Assembly (NCBI RefSeq): GCF_964355755.1
Contig: NC_092680.1
Coordinates: 6,237,001 to 6,301,000, forward strand
Source: Antedon mediterranea
Lineage: Eukaryota; Echinodermata; Crinoidea; Comatulida; Antedonidae
DNA length: 64,000 bases
Reading direction: 5' to 3'
Positions 25,440 through 38,500 of this stretch are shown in pieces. The translations under genes and the position numbers were made by a program. Position 1 is the stretch's first letter. Each line of letters starts with the position of its first letter. The notes beneath the pieces are model-generated. The model searched no databases, was not told the DNA's origin, and worked only from the letters and a program-made list of their open reading frames with translations.

Positions 25440-27045
25440 GTTACTGATCCACCATTGCTTCGTTGTGTTTGCAAATCACTTAAATGATCCATTTGAATCC
25501 GATATCAAAGCGTACATACATACAGGTACTGTAACGAATTGCATATCAAAGACGAAACATCTTCAATGAAAGTCTGTTATACCATCTAATCGATCAATCG
25601 CTGTAGCATTAGCTAGCGGCTCTCCCATAGAAACACAACTCAAATACAAATGAAGTAACAAGTCATTTTTTTGTAAGGCGTAAATGCTCATTTAAAGGAG
25701 TTCAGCAAAGTTCAATATTGTCATTAATATTTATGTACATTATGATATTAACATTTTATTATATATTGAAACATTAAATTCCATAAACATACACATTACG
25801 ATATTCAAATATAATGCTTTGTTTGCTTGTACAAATACATGTAGTATGACATTAAAATACAAACAAATTCTGAAAGCATTGGATGATGGTTCGTTTTGGC
25901 AGATGGTTCCATCAATCTAATGTTTCTGACCGGAGATGTTTATTTGTGTTGTCATCAATAAGTTTTTCAAACATGATCACGTAGCGTATGTCGAGGCATG
26001 TACATTATGCGTGTGTCTCCGTACATGATATGAAGTATCAACCATGTTGATGGTCTCTTAAAGTATTAAATCAATAATTAAATCATAAACTAGATTTGAA
26101 CTCGTCACTTTGGACGAGTTAGGTTATCCGCGCCTACACTACCCTATATGAAAAAATAAGCGCGAACGTGTCACGTCTGCTTATATGACCTGATTGCGTC
26201 AGTATACTGTATATACTGTTGTATATCTTAGGAGAAATTACATGGCAAGACCTAGTCAACACAAATTGACAACAATAAAAGCAGGAACGTTATAACAAAT
26301 AATTATTATTTTTATACGTACCAAATGAAAGTAGCCTATGGAATCTATTTTATGAAAAGTAATATTAAAATGTGATATTTATAAAGCGTCACTATACAAA
26401 CTAAGATATATTGTAGGTGATATTTAATGGCAAACGAGATGTGTGAACGTTGGTATAGACTATTTAATCGCAGTGAAATAGGCGTTTAATCAAGGCATGC
26501 CGGTACATCAAGACTAACGGCCTTACGGACTGACAGCACCGAATCCCGGTAAACCAGGTAATTGTGTGAGGCGTTTGTATGACGCTTATATAAAAAAGGT
26601 ATCTTTGACATTGCCGCATGTTATTTTATGAAATATATAATAATGTATATTTATGAAAAATTCTAAACCCGAACTATATCTCTTGAGGCTGAGAGGTGAA
26701 ATGACCTTTGTCATCACTTTGTGTTCTTATTACACTAATGCAATTTCATAAATATTATTTTTAGACTTAATGTCTTTTATATGATACGAATGGTATTTTG
26801 CAAAAGAGAACCGGATTCATGCTATTCAATCATAATAATACATCAATAATAAATTAATGATAAACACAATCTTTAAATGAGTTTAAAAATACGGAAGAAA
26901 ATGATAAAATATCAATACATTCTAGGCCTAATCATATAAAATGTAGCTCCGGTTTCAATTTATAGCATACCGGCCTAGTCTGTTATTGATTGATCTCTAT
27001 CAACAAATAAAAAACTTAAAATCACACTAAAATAGGATTTTCTCT
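25440..27045. other. Intergenic AT-rich DNA
   Basis: No gene or repeat recognised. Confidence 0.4.
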
Positions 27046-27049
27046 CATT

Positions 27050-27211
27050 TATTGAAGAGATTTGAAGATCGTAACTGGAGACCCACTTGATAGTTTGATT
27101 TAGTTCGCTTTTGGGAATCCTGTCTCTCTGTATTGTTTGTTATTTTTTGTTTGTTATAATTATGTGAGACGAAATAAATGAAATGAAATGAAATGAAATA
27201 ACAGAGTTAGT
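27050..27211 (+). mobile_element. 3' end of a truncated LINE with (GAAAT)n tail
   Basis: GGGAATCCTGTCTCTCTGTA, a T/G-rich stretch, GTGAGACGAAATAAATGAAA and then repeated GAAAT to about 27207. The layout is that of a CR1-like 3' UTR and microsatellite tail. A similar tail (GAAATAAATAAATGAAATGA) is at 13824-13850. No coding part. Confidence 0.5.
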
Positions 27212-29384
27212 TCGTAATGCACCTAACAAGATAATTTTCACTATACAACAGCCCTGTTGACACTCTAAAACCATAAATGCACTTGCGTACATGCTCGTTA
27301 AAAAAGGGAATCTTCCTCTTCTTTCATTAGCACAATACACCTTTGAAACAACATTGAAAAAAAACCCCAAATTTTTCTGACAACGGTTATTAAGCAGAAG
27401 GAGCGTCGTGAAATGGGCCCCATTTATGTAAATTTAAGGCATTTATGATTTATTAAGTGTCATTTTACTCAATATCAATGTTTTTGCAAACTTTATATTT
27501 TATGATAAACAACACATGGACCCTCTAAAGTGTGCCCTTATAGAGGTGTCCTCTGAATATTGGTGTTGCCCGTATTGTAAAAAAGTAATATCATTATTAT
27601 AGTTCGTTGTCCAGAAAGTTTTTAAAAATAGGGATATCCATACAAAAAAAATTTTACTTTTTCTATTTATATTGTAGCTGCACTTGATCATGAACACGTT
27701 CAATCATAATTATTATCGTATACCACGGGAATGAGATACCAAAAGAATTCCGTATTGAAGTCAGTGCCAATGGCAACCACTTTAAAAGAGATAAAACAAA
27801 TCGATGTAACAGCAACCTGTGATATTACAAGGTGTCTCGACCCCTTTTACTATATTATCGATTAAACACTAGATTATTCGGCTGCTGTTAGAACTCTTGA
27901 ACAGCAGATTGGAACAATGCCATTCTAAAGCATGTTATAAACAAAAGTAAACGCTTAAAATACAGTCAATAATTGTCTAACGTATCGTTTCTACTATTCT
28001 TCTATCATGTGTTGTATTTTTAAAATGTTTTTGAAATTAATTTAAAATAAGTACTATGCCATCAGACATTGTGAAGCTTTCGATTCTGTATAGTAGACGC
28101 TAATTATGCATTTGTTAATCTGCGCATGCTTATAAGCTCAACAATACTATATAATACTGTTCTGTACATTCAGGACTGTAAAAAATATCAATCTGCGCAC
28201 GCGTAATTGTATAAGGCTATTATGCTTTTCGTAGGTAAGCGATGCAGAAAACATTAATTATTCATTAGTTTATTATGAATATGCATTATGTGTGACATAA
28301 GAATAATATTGAACTAAACTATAATTCGCCATACAGTGAAAACAGTTCCCATGGGCCGGCTTTACCTGTTGATGTACCGTATATGGGTTAGAATCCCATG
28401 AGCAACTTCTTTTTATTTTATAGTGAAAGATATGGGGGGAGGGGGGGGGGGAGGGGTTACTAATATAATAATACATAAAGCTATTGGTTAAGAGTTAAGT
28501 TGGGGATAATAACTCATGGATGGGGTCAAAGAAATCCGACCGAGAGCGGCCTACCGAGGGAATTGCAATAAAAACGAGGCTTGGTTGTTACTGTCAGTCC
28601 CGGTGTCACGAGCGACGTGTGTGAACGCGGTATGCAAGTAAGTCTTGGGAGTACTTCACAGTAAAAACAAGGACTGTTTATGAACTTTTGAAATAGTATG
28701 GAATATGAACTACTATCGACAAATTGTTTACAATTATCAAGAAATATGATTCCACATGCAATTAAAACTACCAATACCTAATCAATAGGTCTACATTACC
28801 AAATTATTATGGCGGTGTAAACTTGCTTTTAAATGAATGGATACTTTGAACATCAAGAAGAAGAGACAAAATTAGCAAAATCTGATAATGAGCTAGAAAG
28901 ACCGGTTTCTTCTGCTCTAAAATGCAACTTGGGAATAAGATCATATGATCTTACAAAACAAACATTGTGCACATTGTGTGTAAATGGACTACATTATTTC
29001 TACTTAAAATGTTATCTGAATCCATTTTGCTAATGTCTCTAGGCGCGCTTTCGTTCGTCTGTTGAGAGGAGCACACGCGTATCCTGTTCTTTTATTTCCC
29101 TACAACCTCAGGTCATTATTGGGCAGTGACGGATGTCTGACATTCCAAATATTTATTTTTGATTTTTTTTAAAGAATATATTTGTCTAATTATAGACCTT
29201 GAGCACTGTTGTGGAGATATCGGCCTACGCCTTATAAATACTGATTATATTGCACGTAAACTTAGCTTAGTTTTTGTATTCAATATAAGAAGCGGTTTTA
29301 TAGTTCATGATATGACCAAAATGACTATAACTGTCTGTGTCGCAGGTCGTGTTTGATCAGTAGGCCACACTGCGAGATCATTTG
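27212..29384. other. Intergenic DNA with a G-run
   Basis: A poly-G tract lies at 28435-28457. Several small frames lack support. AATCTGCGCA(T/C)GC motifs recur at 28115 and 28190 and near 22750, probably a worn repeat. Confidence 0.35.
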
Positions 29385-29550
29385 ACTATAGATACAGCAC
29401 GAGTAGCGGACACCGGTCCGCGAAATTTTTTTTACTCGTCAGATAAGGCAGAAATCATGAATAATTCATTAAAGAATTGCAAGATAGCTGATCTACTTCC
29501 TAAATATACTAAACCTAACCCTCTAAATAATCTCTCTCAACTATTAAAAA

Positions 29551-29626
29551 AAACATGTTCTTGAAAGACCTCGAACCGAGGGCTCCAGCGTAATAGGTTA
29601 AAGCCTTTACCACTAGACCAAACATT
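29551..29626 (-). pseudogene. tRNA-like relic or SINE head
   Basis: On the minus strand GGTCTAGTGGTAAAGG resembles an A box and CCTCGGTTCGAGG a B box at the right spacing, followed by a T run (29545-29553) that could end Pol III transcription. ATGTT and AACAT at the two ends could pair as acceptor stem. The T-arm 3' strand does not pair, so it is not a functional tRNA. Confidence 0.35.
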
Positions 29627-30290
29627 TCGGTTGGCAAACGCTGTTTACACAAATTATTTAATATCTCTGCATGCTTATATAGCGCCCTCTCTAATGTGGC
29701 ATATTATGTCATAATTATTCTAACTAGATGGCACGCTCGCTTCGCTCGCGTACCATCTAGGTCGTGCCCACAGATGGTTCTCGAATACACAGTATTTCCA
29801 GCGAGAAAAAAATGGAGATTTCAAATGTACGTACCGCAGGACTATAATACATTGTCGTTTACAGAAACGAATAAATATACACAATGATTTATGTAGTCAA
29901 CCAAAATTAGCACCCTGGGAATTACTTCCGAGAGAGAAACACATTTTTTTATTTGGACTCATTTAAACAAACCCAATTTGTGTTTTGTATGTAACATTAA
30001 GGGTTGAGGGATGGGGAAAGAAGATAGGTACAAAGAGGAAACATTTTAAAATATATTCTTATCCACTCAGTAACGAAATATTGTTTTTAATGTTTTATAG
30101 GCCTATAAATAATATACCACTAAATACAGTAAAACATTTACGATTTAATACGGTACTTTGTTAAAACTCTCACTGTCATAGTCGATTGAAATAGTAAAGT
30201 ACATGTAACGATACACCACTACGACGTTTATATTTTTTAAATTATTAATTAATACAAACGTTGAGAAGCAACTGTCAGTAATAACGTTTA

Positions 30291-30813
30291 TTTATTTGTA
30301 TATTATATGTTTATAATCTAACAGTAGGGCCTACCCACACTCACAGTAATAAAGTTTATTTGTATATATTTTATATTACATCTAACAGTACCAACACTCA
30401 CAGTAAGAAATTTGCGATTCAAATTGCGATCAAAAGTGGTTAATACCTTAACAGTATTGTACAGCATTGCAATACTATTTATGTTTATTCTCCAAGGGGG
30501 CCCATAAATCTAAATCTATACCTCTATGGTTAAACCAAATAATTTGGAATGTTTATTTGTATATTATATGTTTATAATCTAACAGTAGGGCCTACCCACA
30601 CTCACAGTAATAAAGTTTATTTGTATATATTTTTATATTACATCTAACAGTACCAACACTCACAGTAAGACATTTGCGATTCAAATTGCGATCAAAAGTG
30701 GTTAATACCTTAACAGTATTGTACAGCATTGCAATACTATTTATGTTTATTCTCCAAGGAGGCCCATAAATCTAAATCTATACCTGTATGGTTAAACCAA
30801 ATAATTTGGAATG
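30291..30813 (+). repeat. Tandem duplication of a 261-bp unit
   Basis: Unit 1 (30291-30551) and unit 2 (30552-30813) are nearly identical, differing by a handful of bases. Each carries internal echoes (ATCTAACAGTA..CACACTCACAGTAA twice). Located in the left arm of the large inverted repeat and missing from the right arm. Confidence 0.9.
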
Positions 30814-32270
30814 TTCCATTCATCACAAATCAATACATTTGTAAAAACGTATATTAAATGTATCAAAATAGTATTTTTTAAAGAAAATCGGCCTGTCTTC
30901 AACATTATGATGCTGTACTCGAACTGTTCAACCGGTTTTCAGCTATTAAAAACAATTATCGTAGGAGGAGATAGAAAAATGCGAAGCCTCCTCGCATTTT
31001 TGTGGCGGGTATTTTTCAAGATGGACATCCATTAGACAGTGTATACCACGATCGGAAAACACCCCTATTTGGGGCAAATCTTTGAACCTAAATTCGTTTT
31101 AATCGTCAATAACTAATTATCTAACTTAATTTAATTAGTAAACAGGGTTACATCAGGTGGTTAAAATCAGTACCGAAAGTACGAACCAACTTTACATACC
31201 ATCGAGTAAAAATTCTAAAAGTAAGGCGCGATTTACCGAATTTTGCCCTTACGTAAATTTATATATAGATGAATTATTCATGATTTCTGCCTTATCTGAC
31301 GAGTAAAGACAATTTTGCCACCGGTCCCGTGCCCTGGTCCGTATTCGCTACGTCCTTTTTCTGACCAGGGCAGTCGACACCTGCCATTGTACTTTCTAGT
31401 GTTCGATCGGGGGACATACCTGCTTGCGTGGGTCGCTCAATATATTAGTTATATGCACTTACTAACTGTCTTGTCAATGTATGTGCAGTGTTTCGCTATT
31501 CATCATAGAGATATTATAGTGAACTATAATTAACGTCTCTATATTCGCTATTCAATCAAGCTTAGACGACGGTTCATTAGTTGTGCATAATTGTTTTAAC
31601 GGACTAAATATTTTCCTAGGAAACGATGAATATTTCATCGTCTTTAAATTATCCGACAAATCTGCTCATCTACTTTCTCGTGGAATGATGATTCGTGTAA
31701 TTAGCAGTAAATGTCCTAACTGAGGTCGTCACGAATTCGTAATCATATTTATTATAATCATCTTATATGTTAATAAAAGAGATCATTTTTAAGGAAATGA
31801 AATGGCTCAAATATACCATTTTAAGTGTAATCTTGTTTGTCGATCAAAGAATTTCTTCGCAATCAACAATTTATTTTTAATTGTTTGAGAGCTACCAAAA
31901 ACTTTTTTTCTGTAGTAATAATACAATTTTTTTGCATAAACTACGGGAATACGCTTTATTTTAAATCTAATTTATCACTGTATACGTCATAAATAATTAT
32001 GACTGTTACAGTTATATAATAGAGTGTAATTAATTTGAAATCATTGGCACATGTTCCATCATGCTCTATCACCTTTCGTTTTCATGATGCACCGGTCAGG
32101 TCATGGACAAACTCAACTAAAGATCACCCTGCACATGCTCATATGTTTCTGAGCATGCGCAGAATGACGTTTCTACTGTTGCGAGTGGATGCGAACAAGA
32201 AATGTGTAAATACAGTCTACTTTTTTACTCAAAAAATAAACTTTTTGGTGATCGTTCGTGAGCATCTTAA

Positions 32271-32329
32271 AGCTTGGTTCCCACTACAGACGCTACGTCC
32301 TCGCGTTGCGTGCTAGTGGAAACCAAGCT
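32271..32329. mobile_element. Harbinger-like MITE 'GGTTCCCACTAG', copy D (internally deleted)
   Basis: 59 bp: AGCTTGGTTCCCACTACAGA and GCTAGTGGAAACCAAGCT with almost no interior. TAA precedes it, but the right flank TCT does not match. A minimal terminal remnant inside the spacer of the large inverted repeat. Confidence 0.6.
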
Positions 32330-33740
32330 TCTATATATAAATTTACGTAAGGGCAAAATTCGGTAAATCGCGCCTTACTTCTAGAATTTTTACTCGATGG
32401 TATATAAAGTTGGTTCGTACTTTCGGTACTGATTTTAACCACCCGATGTAACCCTGTTTACTAATTAAATTAAGTTAGATAATTAGTTATTGACGATTAA
32501 AACGAATTTAGGTTCAACGATTTGCCCAAAATAGGGGTGTTTTCCGATCGTGGTATACACTGTCTAATGGATGTCCATCTTGAAAAATACCCGCCACAAA
32601 AATGCGAGGAGGCTTCGCATTTTCCTATCTCCTCCCACGATAATTGTTTTTAATAGCTGAAAACCGGTTGAACAGCTAGAGTACAGCATCATAATGTTGA
32701 AGACAGGCCGATTTTCTTAAAAAAAATACTATTTTGATAGATTAAATATACGATTATACAAATGTATTGATTTGCGATGAATGGAACATTCCAATCTCTG
32801 TTTCACAAGTGGCTATTCCCTCAGGCGTCGTTAAAGGCAAGTACAGTACTGTATACTCGAAATTCGATCCATTTTTGTTTTCAATCTGTGCTGCAGAGGT
32901 TGGATATAATTTTTTTTTAAACGGATAATGAGCTAGCGTTTTCACTCGCCGTATATTATGTACAAATCTTTATTATTGCAGTTAAACCACCCACATCATC
33001 ACCTTTCCCTCACTGGCATGAGTAGCGTTGTAAAACCAGTAGAGAATAGGCCTACGGTACATCACATGCCCTAAACGCAGAACAACTTTGGTGGGTAGGG
33101 TAGGAACCAACTTAAGTATGAATTGGCTCTAAGAAACAATTGAAAACCATTAGGCCTACTAATTAAGTTGAGTTAGATAATTTAATATTTATTGACGATT
33201 AAATCGAATTTATGATTTTCCCCGAATAGAGGTGGTTTTCACAAATTGTTTTACATTATATTATAAACATATACACGTCGTAGTGATGTATCGTTACATG
33301 TGCTGTACTATTTCAATCGACTAGGACGGTGATAGTTTCAACAAAGTATTACATCGCAATGTTTTACTGTGTTTAGTGGTATAGGCCTATTATTTGTAAA
33401 ACATGAAAGCAATTAATATTTCGTTACTAAATGGATAAAGAATATATTTTAACATTGTTCCTTTTTGCACCCATCCTCTTCCCCATCCCTCAACCCTAAT
33501 GTTACATACAAAACACAAATTAAGTTTGTTTAAATTTGACTTAAACAATTGGTCTTATTTGTGACAAGTTTCTCTTTCGGAAGTAATAGGGTGCTAAATT
33601 TAGTTGAGTACATAAATCACAGTGTCTATTTATTCGTTTCTGTAAACGACATGTATTATTGTCTTGCGGTACGTACATTTGAAATCGCCAGTTTTTTAAC
33701 GCTGAAATTATTATGTATTCGAGAACCATCTAGTAACTAT

Positions 33741-35389
33741 AATTTTGAGATTATTAATCAACTATTCGCGCCATTCAATGAGTTGCTGGTAAAAAAAAAC
33801 AATACGGTCTTCTCTTTCTCAAACGCCGGTATATTTCACGCTAAATTGATCTCTGTCATGTAATACTAGTTTAATCAACGAATCGCTATTTGGAATGTGC
33901 AACAACGTTTGAATACAGCTCTAATAAAAAAGAATAAGAAACTGGGGCAAGGCCCTAGAGTGTCGTTTTTGTTTAAAACAATCGAGAAGCGGTACGTAAC
34001 GCGGCTTTGTTTCATAAACAAGGTTATCTTATTATTACGTGATTCTCAATTTAGAATTATTCCTTTATTTCCAGCTTGTGCATGAATATCATAATATCGA
34101 TTTTTATTCCAAATTTTCTTCGACTACGCAGTTTTTTTTGCTGTTCAGTAATAAGTTGGAGAAGCATTAAAGTAATACATATAACATTTTGATATAATTT
34201 TCACCAAGTATATCATATTAAAAATGTATTTTTTTAAAGGCTCATCGATGTTATTTAATTCTGCATTGAGTTGTGGTAAAATATAAAACTTCTTGTAATC
34301 CATATAGATGATGGTTATGCACATTTTATTGATTATTACATACTAGTCCAGTTTGTAGACGGTGGCTTACTAAATAATAATATTAGTCAAAATACAAATT
34401 GGTACATATAGCGTTTCATACGTATTGTACTTTAGCTGGAATAAACATTGAAACGCCGACACAACTTAAAGTCTAACCTAACACCAGGGAAGAGTGAGAA
34501 TACACTCTTCCCAGCTAACACCAACATTATCCGATTTAGGTATTAGAACTTCAATTCATTCGTTTTGTTTTAAATACTAGGTCTATGGAATGTCACATAT
34601 ATTTATGTTGTAAACGTATTTTTTAAACCCAACATTAATTTGTACAATTTCAGTAATAACGGAGGTGTATCATAGAAAATCCCAAAGATACGCCGCATGT
34701 CGTATGGATCAGTTTATTACGATTGACTTATGTCTAAAATGCAAAGTGTCACGCAAAATTAGCGATGTTGACAACCAATTGAAACGTGAACAACCTGTGG
34801 TAAACTTTCAATGTTGAATATTGATATTTATGCCTATAGATGCATGCATGCATATATACATACAACATGGCCTATATTTTAGATTTACTAATTTTTTTTT
34901 TTTACAAAACCAATAATACGGAATGATTGATTGAATAATACAGCATCTACAATGAAATTTTGTGAGTAAGTAAGTGAAATAGTTCAGTATTTAGTTTAGT
35001 TACTTCAAATAGGAAAAACGAACATTCAATGTCAAAAGTCGTACCACGCCCATGCAACAATAATATTGTAGGGATAATTTAACTACTGGTATGTGCCTTT
35101 GAGTCAGGGAGGTGCATTAATTGGCCAAATGTTTTGCCCTACTGAGGCGAATTACTGGAGGAGATAATTACTCACTGCACCAATCCTTTACGTAAAAGCA
35201 TGGCAGGAGAAACAATATGTATTCAGTTATATTTACATAGGCCTATTATTTATAAATATCTCATTGATTATAAATTGCATTAAACTAAAAACACCTGTGG
35301 TTCTTTAACTGTAATATCTACAACTACAAACATTTGCGCAAAACAGAAATTCTTAGTTATTTTCCATCAATTGCCATTTCTTAACTCTG
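33741..35389. other. Intergenic AT-rich DNA
   Basis: A perfect 10-bp hairpin GGGAAGAGTG..CACTCTTCCC lies at 34488-34513 and an (ATGC)n patch near 34844. No gene seen. Confidence 0.4.
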
Positions 35390-35583
35390 TTTTTTTTTAT
35401 TTTATTTTATTTTTTTTTATTTTATTCAATCAAAACCAACAGCGATAAATACCGCCACTAACAGGTTTGAAACATAAAACAATACAACATCAAAAACGGT
35501 TAACAATAAAATACAGATAAAATATATATATATATATAAAAAACATAGATTGGCATGCCATAAAAAATTTCAATTAAAACAGG

Positions 35584-38500
35584 TTATGCAGACTGTTCAA
35601 GAAGTGAACACATCATCGTCCTCTTAAAATAACCAAGTCTATCATTAAAAATATCGATATGATTGCTATTTAGATTATTAAATGTATAAGGTAGTCTATG
35701 AAAAAGTCCCCTCTTAGTACAGTCGACACGGCTAAAAGGAATATGCAATAAATGTCTATTTCGTGTACGACCAGGAACATTTAAACTAAATAGTGAAATT
35801 AATGAACAGTCATATTTAGAATTTAAAATATTATATAAAAAAACCATATCAGATATCGTTCGACGATTGCTGACAGAATCAATGGAAAAGGCAAAATTAA
35901 CACAGTTATAAGACAGGAATCGAACAAACTTCCGTTGAACAGTGTCGATTCGACGGGCCTGACATGGAGAAATTGAATTGAAAATTGCGGAACAATATTC
36001 AAGGTGAGGACGTATAATAGATTTGTATAAAGATAAAAGTGCCCTGCCGTCGTTCATAAACCTACAATTTCTCCATATTAAGCCCATCATTCTATTAGCT
36101 TTTGACAACACATGATTAATATGTGAACAAAAATTTAATTTACTATCAATAAAAATACCTAAATCTTTCCATACATAAACCATCTCAAGATCATGTCCAC
36201 TCAGATTATAATTGAAGAGCACAGGCTTTTTTTTAAGTGTTATAGATAAATATTTGCATTTATTAGCATTAAGTTTTATCCCCCACTTCTCCGTCCATTC
36301 CACGAGACCATCCAGATCCTCCTGAAGTGAAAAAGCATCCTGTGGAGTGGTAATCACTTTAAACAATTTCAGATCGTCAGCAAATAAAAGAGACTCGGAA
36401 TGATTAAATTTTAAAGGAAGATCGTTGATAAATAAATTAAACAAAAGCGGGCCCAGGATCGAGCCCTGCGGAACGCCCGATAACACAGGGAGCCAATCAG
36501 ATGTCTCTCCCCCAATGACAACACGCTGTTGTCTATTAGTTAAATAGCTTTTAAACCAACTTAACAGTGAACCGGATAAACCAAATTTTGAAAGTTTAAA
36601 AATAAGCAAATCATGGGAAACGGAATCAAAAGCCTTAGAGAAATCAGTGTAAATCACATCGCACTGCTTCTTGCTGTTAATTGCATCGTATGATGTAGCA
36701 AGAAGCAGTGCGAGGTTGGTTTGACATGATCTCCCAGAGACAAAACCATGCTGCCTAGGACTTAAAGCATTAGCAACATGTGATGACAAACCATCATGCA
36801 CAATGCGCTCAAAAATCTTAGACATAGTAGGCAATAACGAAATAGGACGATAGTTACAGATTAGTTTTTTGGGACCACTCTTGTGAATTGGGACAATATT
36901 AGCGTGTTTCCAAGATGAAGGAAAAACCCCAGAATTAATAGATAGCTGAAACAATTTGCAAAGCGGATAAGAGAGTGAGGAGGAGGCACCCTTTAAGACA
37001 ACGTTACTAATCTGATCAATGCCAGTAGCTTTATTGATATCAATGTTACTAAGTGCCTTTTCCACAGAATGCTGATTCACAGACAGAGAACTTAAGTTAT
37101 CCACCGCATAGTCAGGAAGACCTGGATAGTCCCGGGGAACGTCCGGAGAAGGCTCACTGAAAAAAGAATGAAAATAAGAATTAAATGTGGTAGCTTTATC
37201 ATAATTAGACTGGAATGAAATGTTATCGTGACTCATGACAGAAGGAAGATTATTTGACTTGTATTTAGTTTTCATCCAGCTCCAGAATCTTTTACTGTTA
37301 GTGACAATTTGCTTAGCCAAAGAGTCCAAGTAATCTTTGTACTTTTTATTGCACATTTTTTTAAAAGACGCGCGAGCAAATTTGAAATTACTTTGGGCTA
37401 ACCGATTATTATTTTTTTTCAGATATCTATAATACTTTTCTTTGAGTTGAAGCGCACTTCTCAACTCATTGTCAAACCACGGAGGAAGCTTTCTGCGCTT
37501 TCTAATTTTAGGCACTGTGTCATTGACGGCAGCATTTAACAAATTATAAAACATATCCAAAGCTTCATTTAAATCACCTTCAAAATCAATTAAGACACTC
37601 CATGGAACACAGTTAAGAGTATTACATAGATTATTGACATCAAGTGCTTTAAAATTGTAAATTATACTTTTACGATTCAAATTATCATTACTACATTTAA
37701 CATCAAAATTTAAACGGAAATCAATTCTCAAAGATGAGTGGTCAGATAAAAAAATATCGTTAGCAGTATAGACTTTGTCGGAAATGTTTTTACTACAAAT
37801 AACAAGATCAAGCATTTTATCCATTCTTGTACAGTACGTATTGCATTGAAATAGGCCACAGCTAGAAAGCAATACATCAAGTAAGTGTTCTCCCATGGAC
37901 TGAGCTGGAGCAGAATAAGGGTTGCTACTCCAATTAATTTCGGGCAGGTTGAAATCTCCAAGAATGAGGAATTCACTGTTTTTGTAGTAGAGCATAGCGA
38001 TTTCCACAGACGAAGTAAAACGACGGAGGACATCGGGTGTAGCGTTTGGTGGTCTATAGAATAATCCAACAAGTAGGCTAATACGCCGCTTTAGCTGAAT
38101 CTCTATCCACATGAACTCCGTTGAATCACTTTCTAGGCGTTCCACTCGGTTACAGGTAAATTTGTTATTCACTAGCATCAGGATACCACCACCGCGTTTA
38201 TCAGTATCTCTATCGCGTCGAAATAAAGTGTAATTAGAAACGGAAAGTTCAGAATCGAGCACGTTGCAGTTTAACCATGTTTCCGTAAGTGCGACAATAT
38301 CCAAATTGCTCTGAATTAGGTGTGCATTCAGATCTGAGTTGTATACGTCCATTTTATTCTTCAGGCTACGTACGTTTTGATAGTATACCTTAACTGAAGA
38401 TGTCTGAGTATTACCTGGACCTGGATTCGATTCAACATCGCCACTTAAAAGAATACAGAATGTAACAGTGGAATTAGAATAGAGCAAACGTGGTGCGCTG

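Larger units (their letters stand above)
29390..33740. repeat. Large imperfect inverted repeat (arms up to about 1.4 kb)
   Basis: Left arm 29770-31267 and right arm 32334-33740 are reverse complements over two long blocks: 29770-30290 with 33740-33260, and 30811-31267 with 32790-32334. By eye identity in the second block is above 90%. A separate 37-bp inverted pair links 29431-29467 to 31271-31308. The arm centres differ: the left has a 261-bp tandem duplication and the right has unrelated sequence. The 1.07 kb spacer has no transposase. Either a defective long-TIR transposon or an inverted duplication. Confidence 0.8.

Noticed and set aside
28338-28405. Possible tRNA with T arm ATGGG-TTAGAAT-CCCAT
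   Set aside because: Only the T arm is convincing; no A box, acceptor stem or anticodon arm could be drawn.
33549-33863. 104-codon plus ORF
   Set aside because: Mostly within an arm of the large inverted repeat; the other arm is not open in the same way, so it is not conserved coding sequence.
37728-38072. 114-codon minus-strand ORF
   Set aside because: It lies in another frame of the LINE endonuclease region and has no support of its own.
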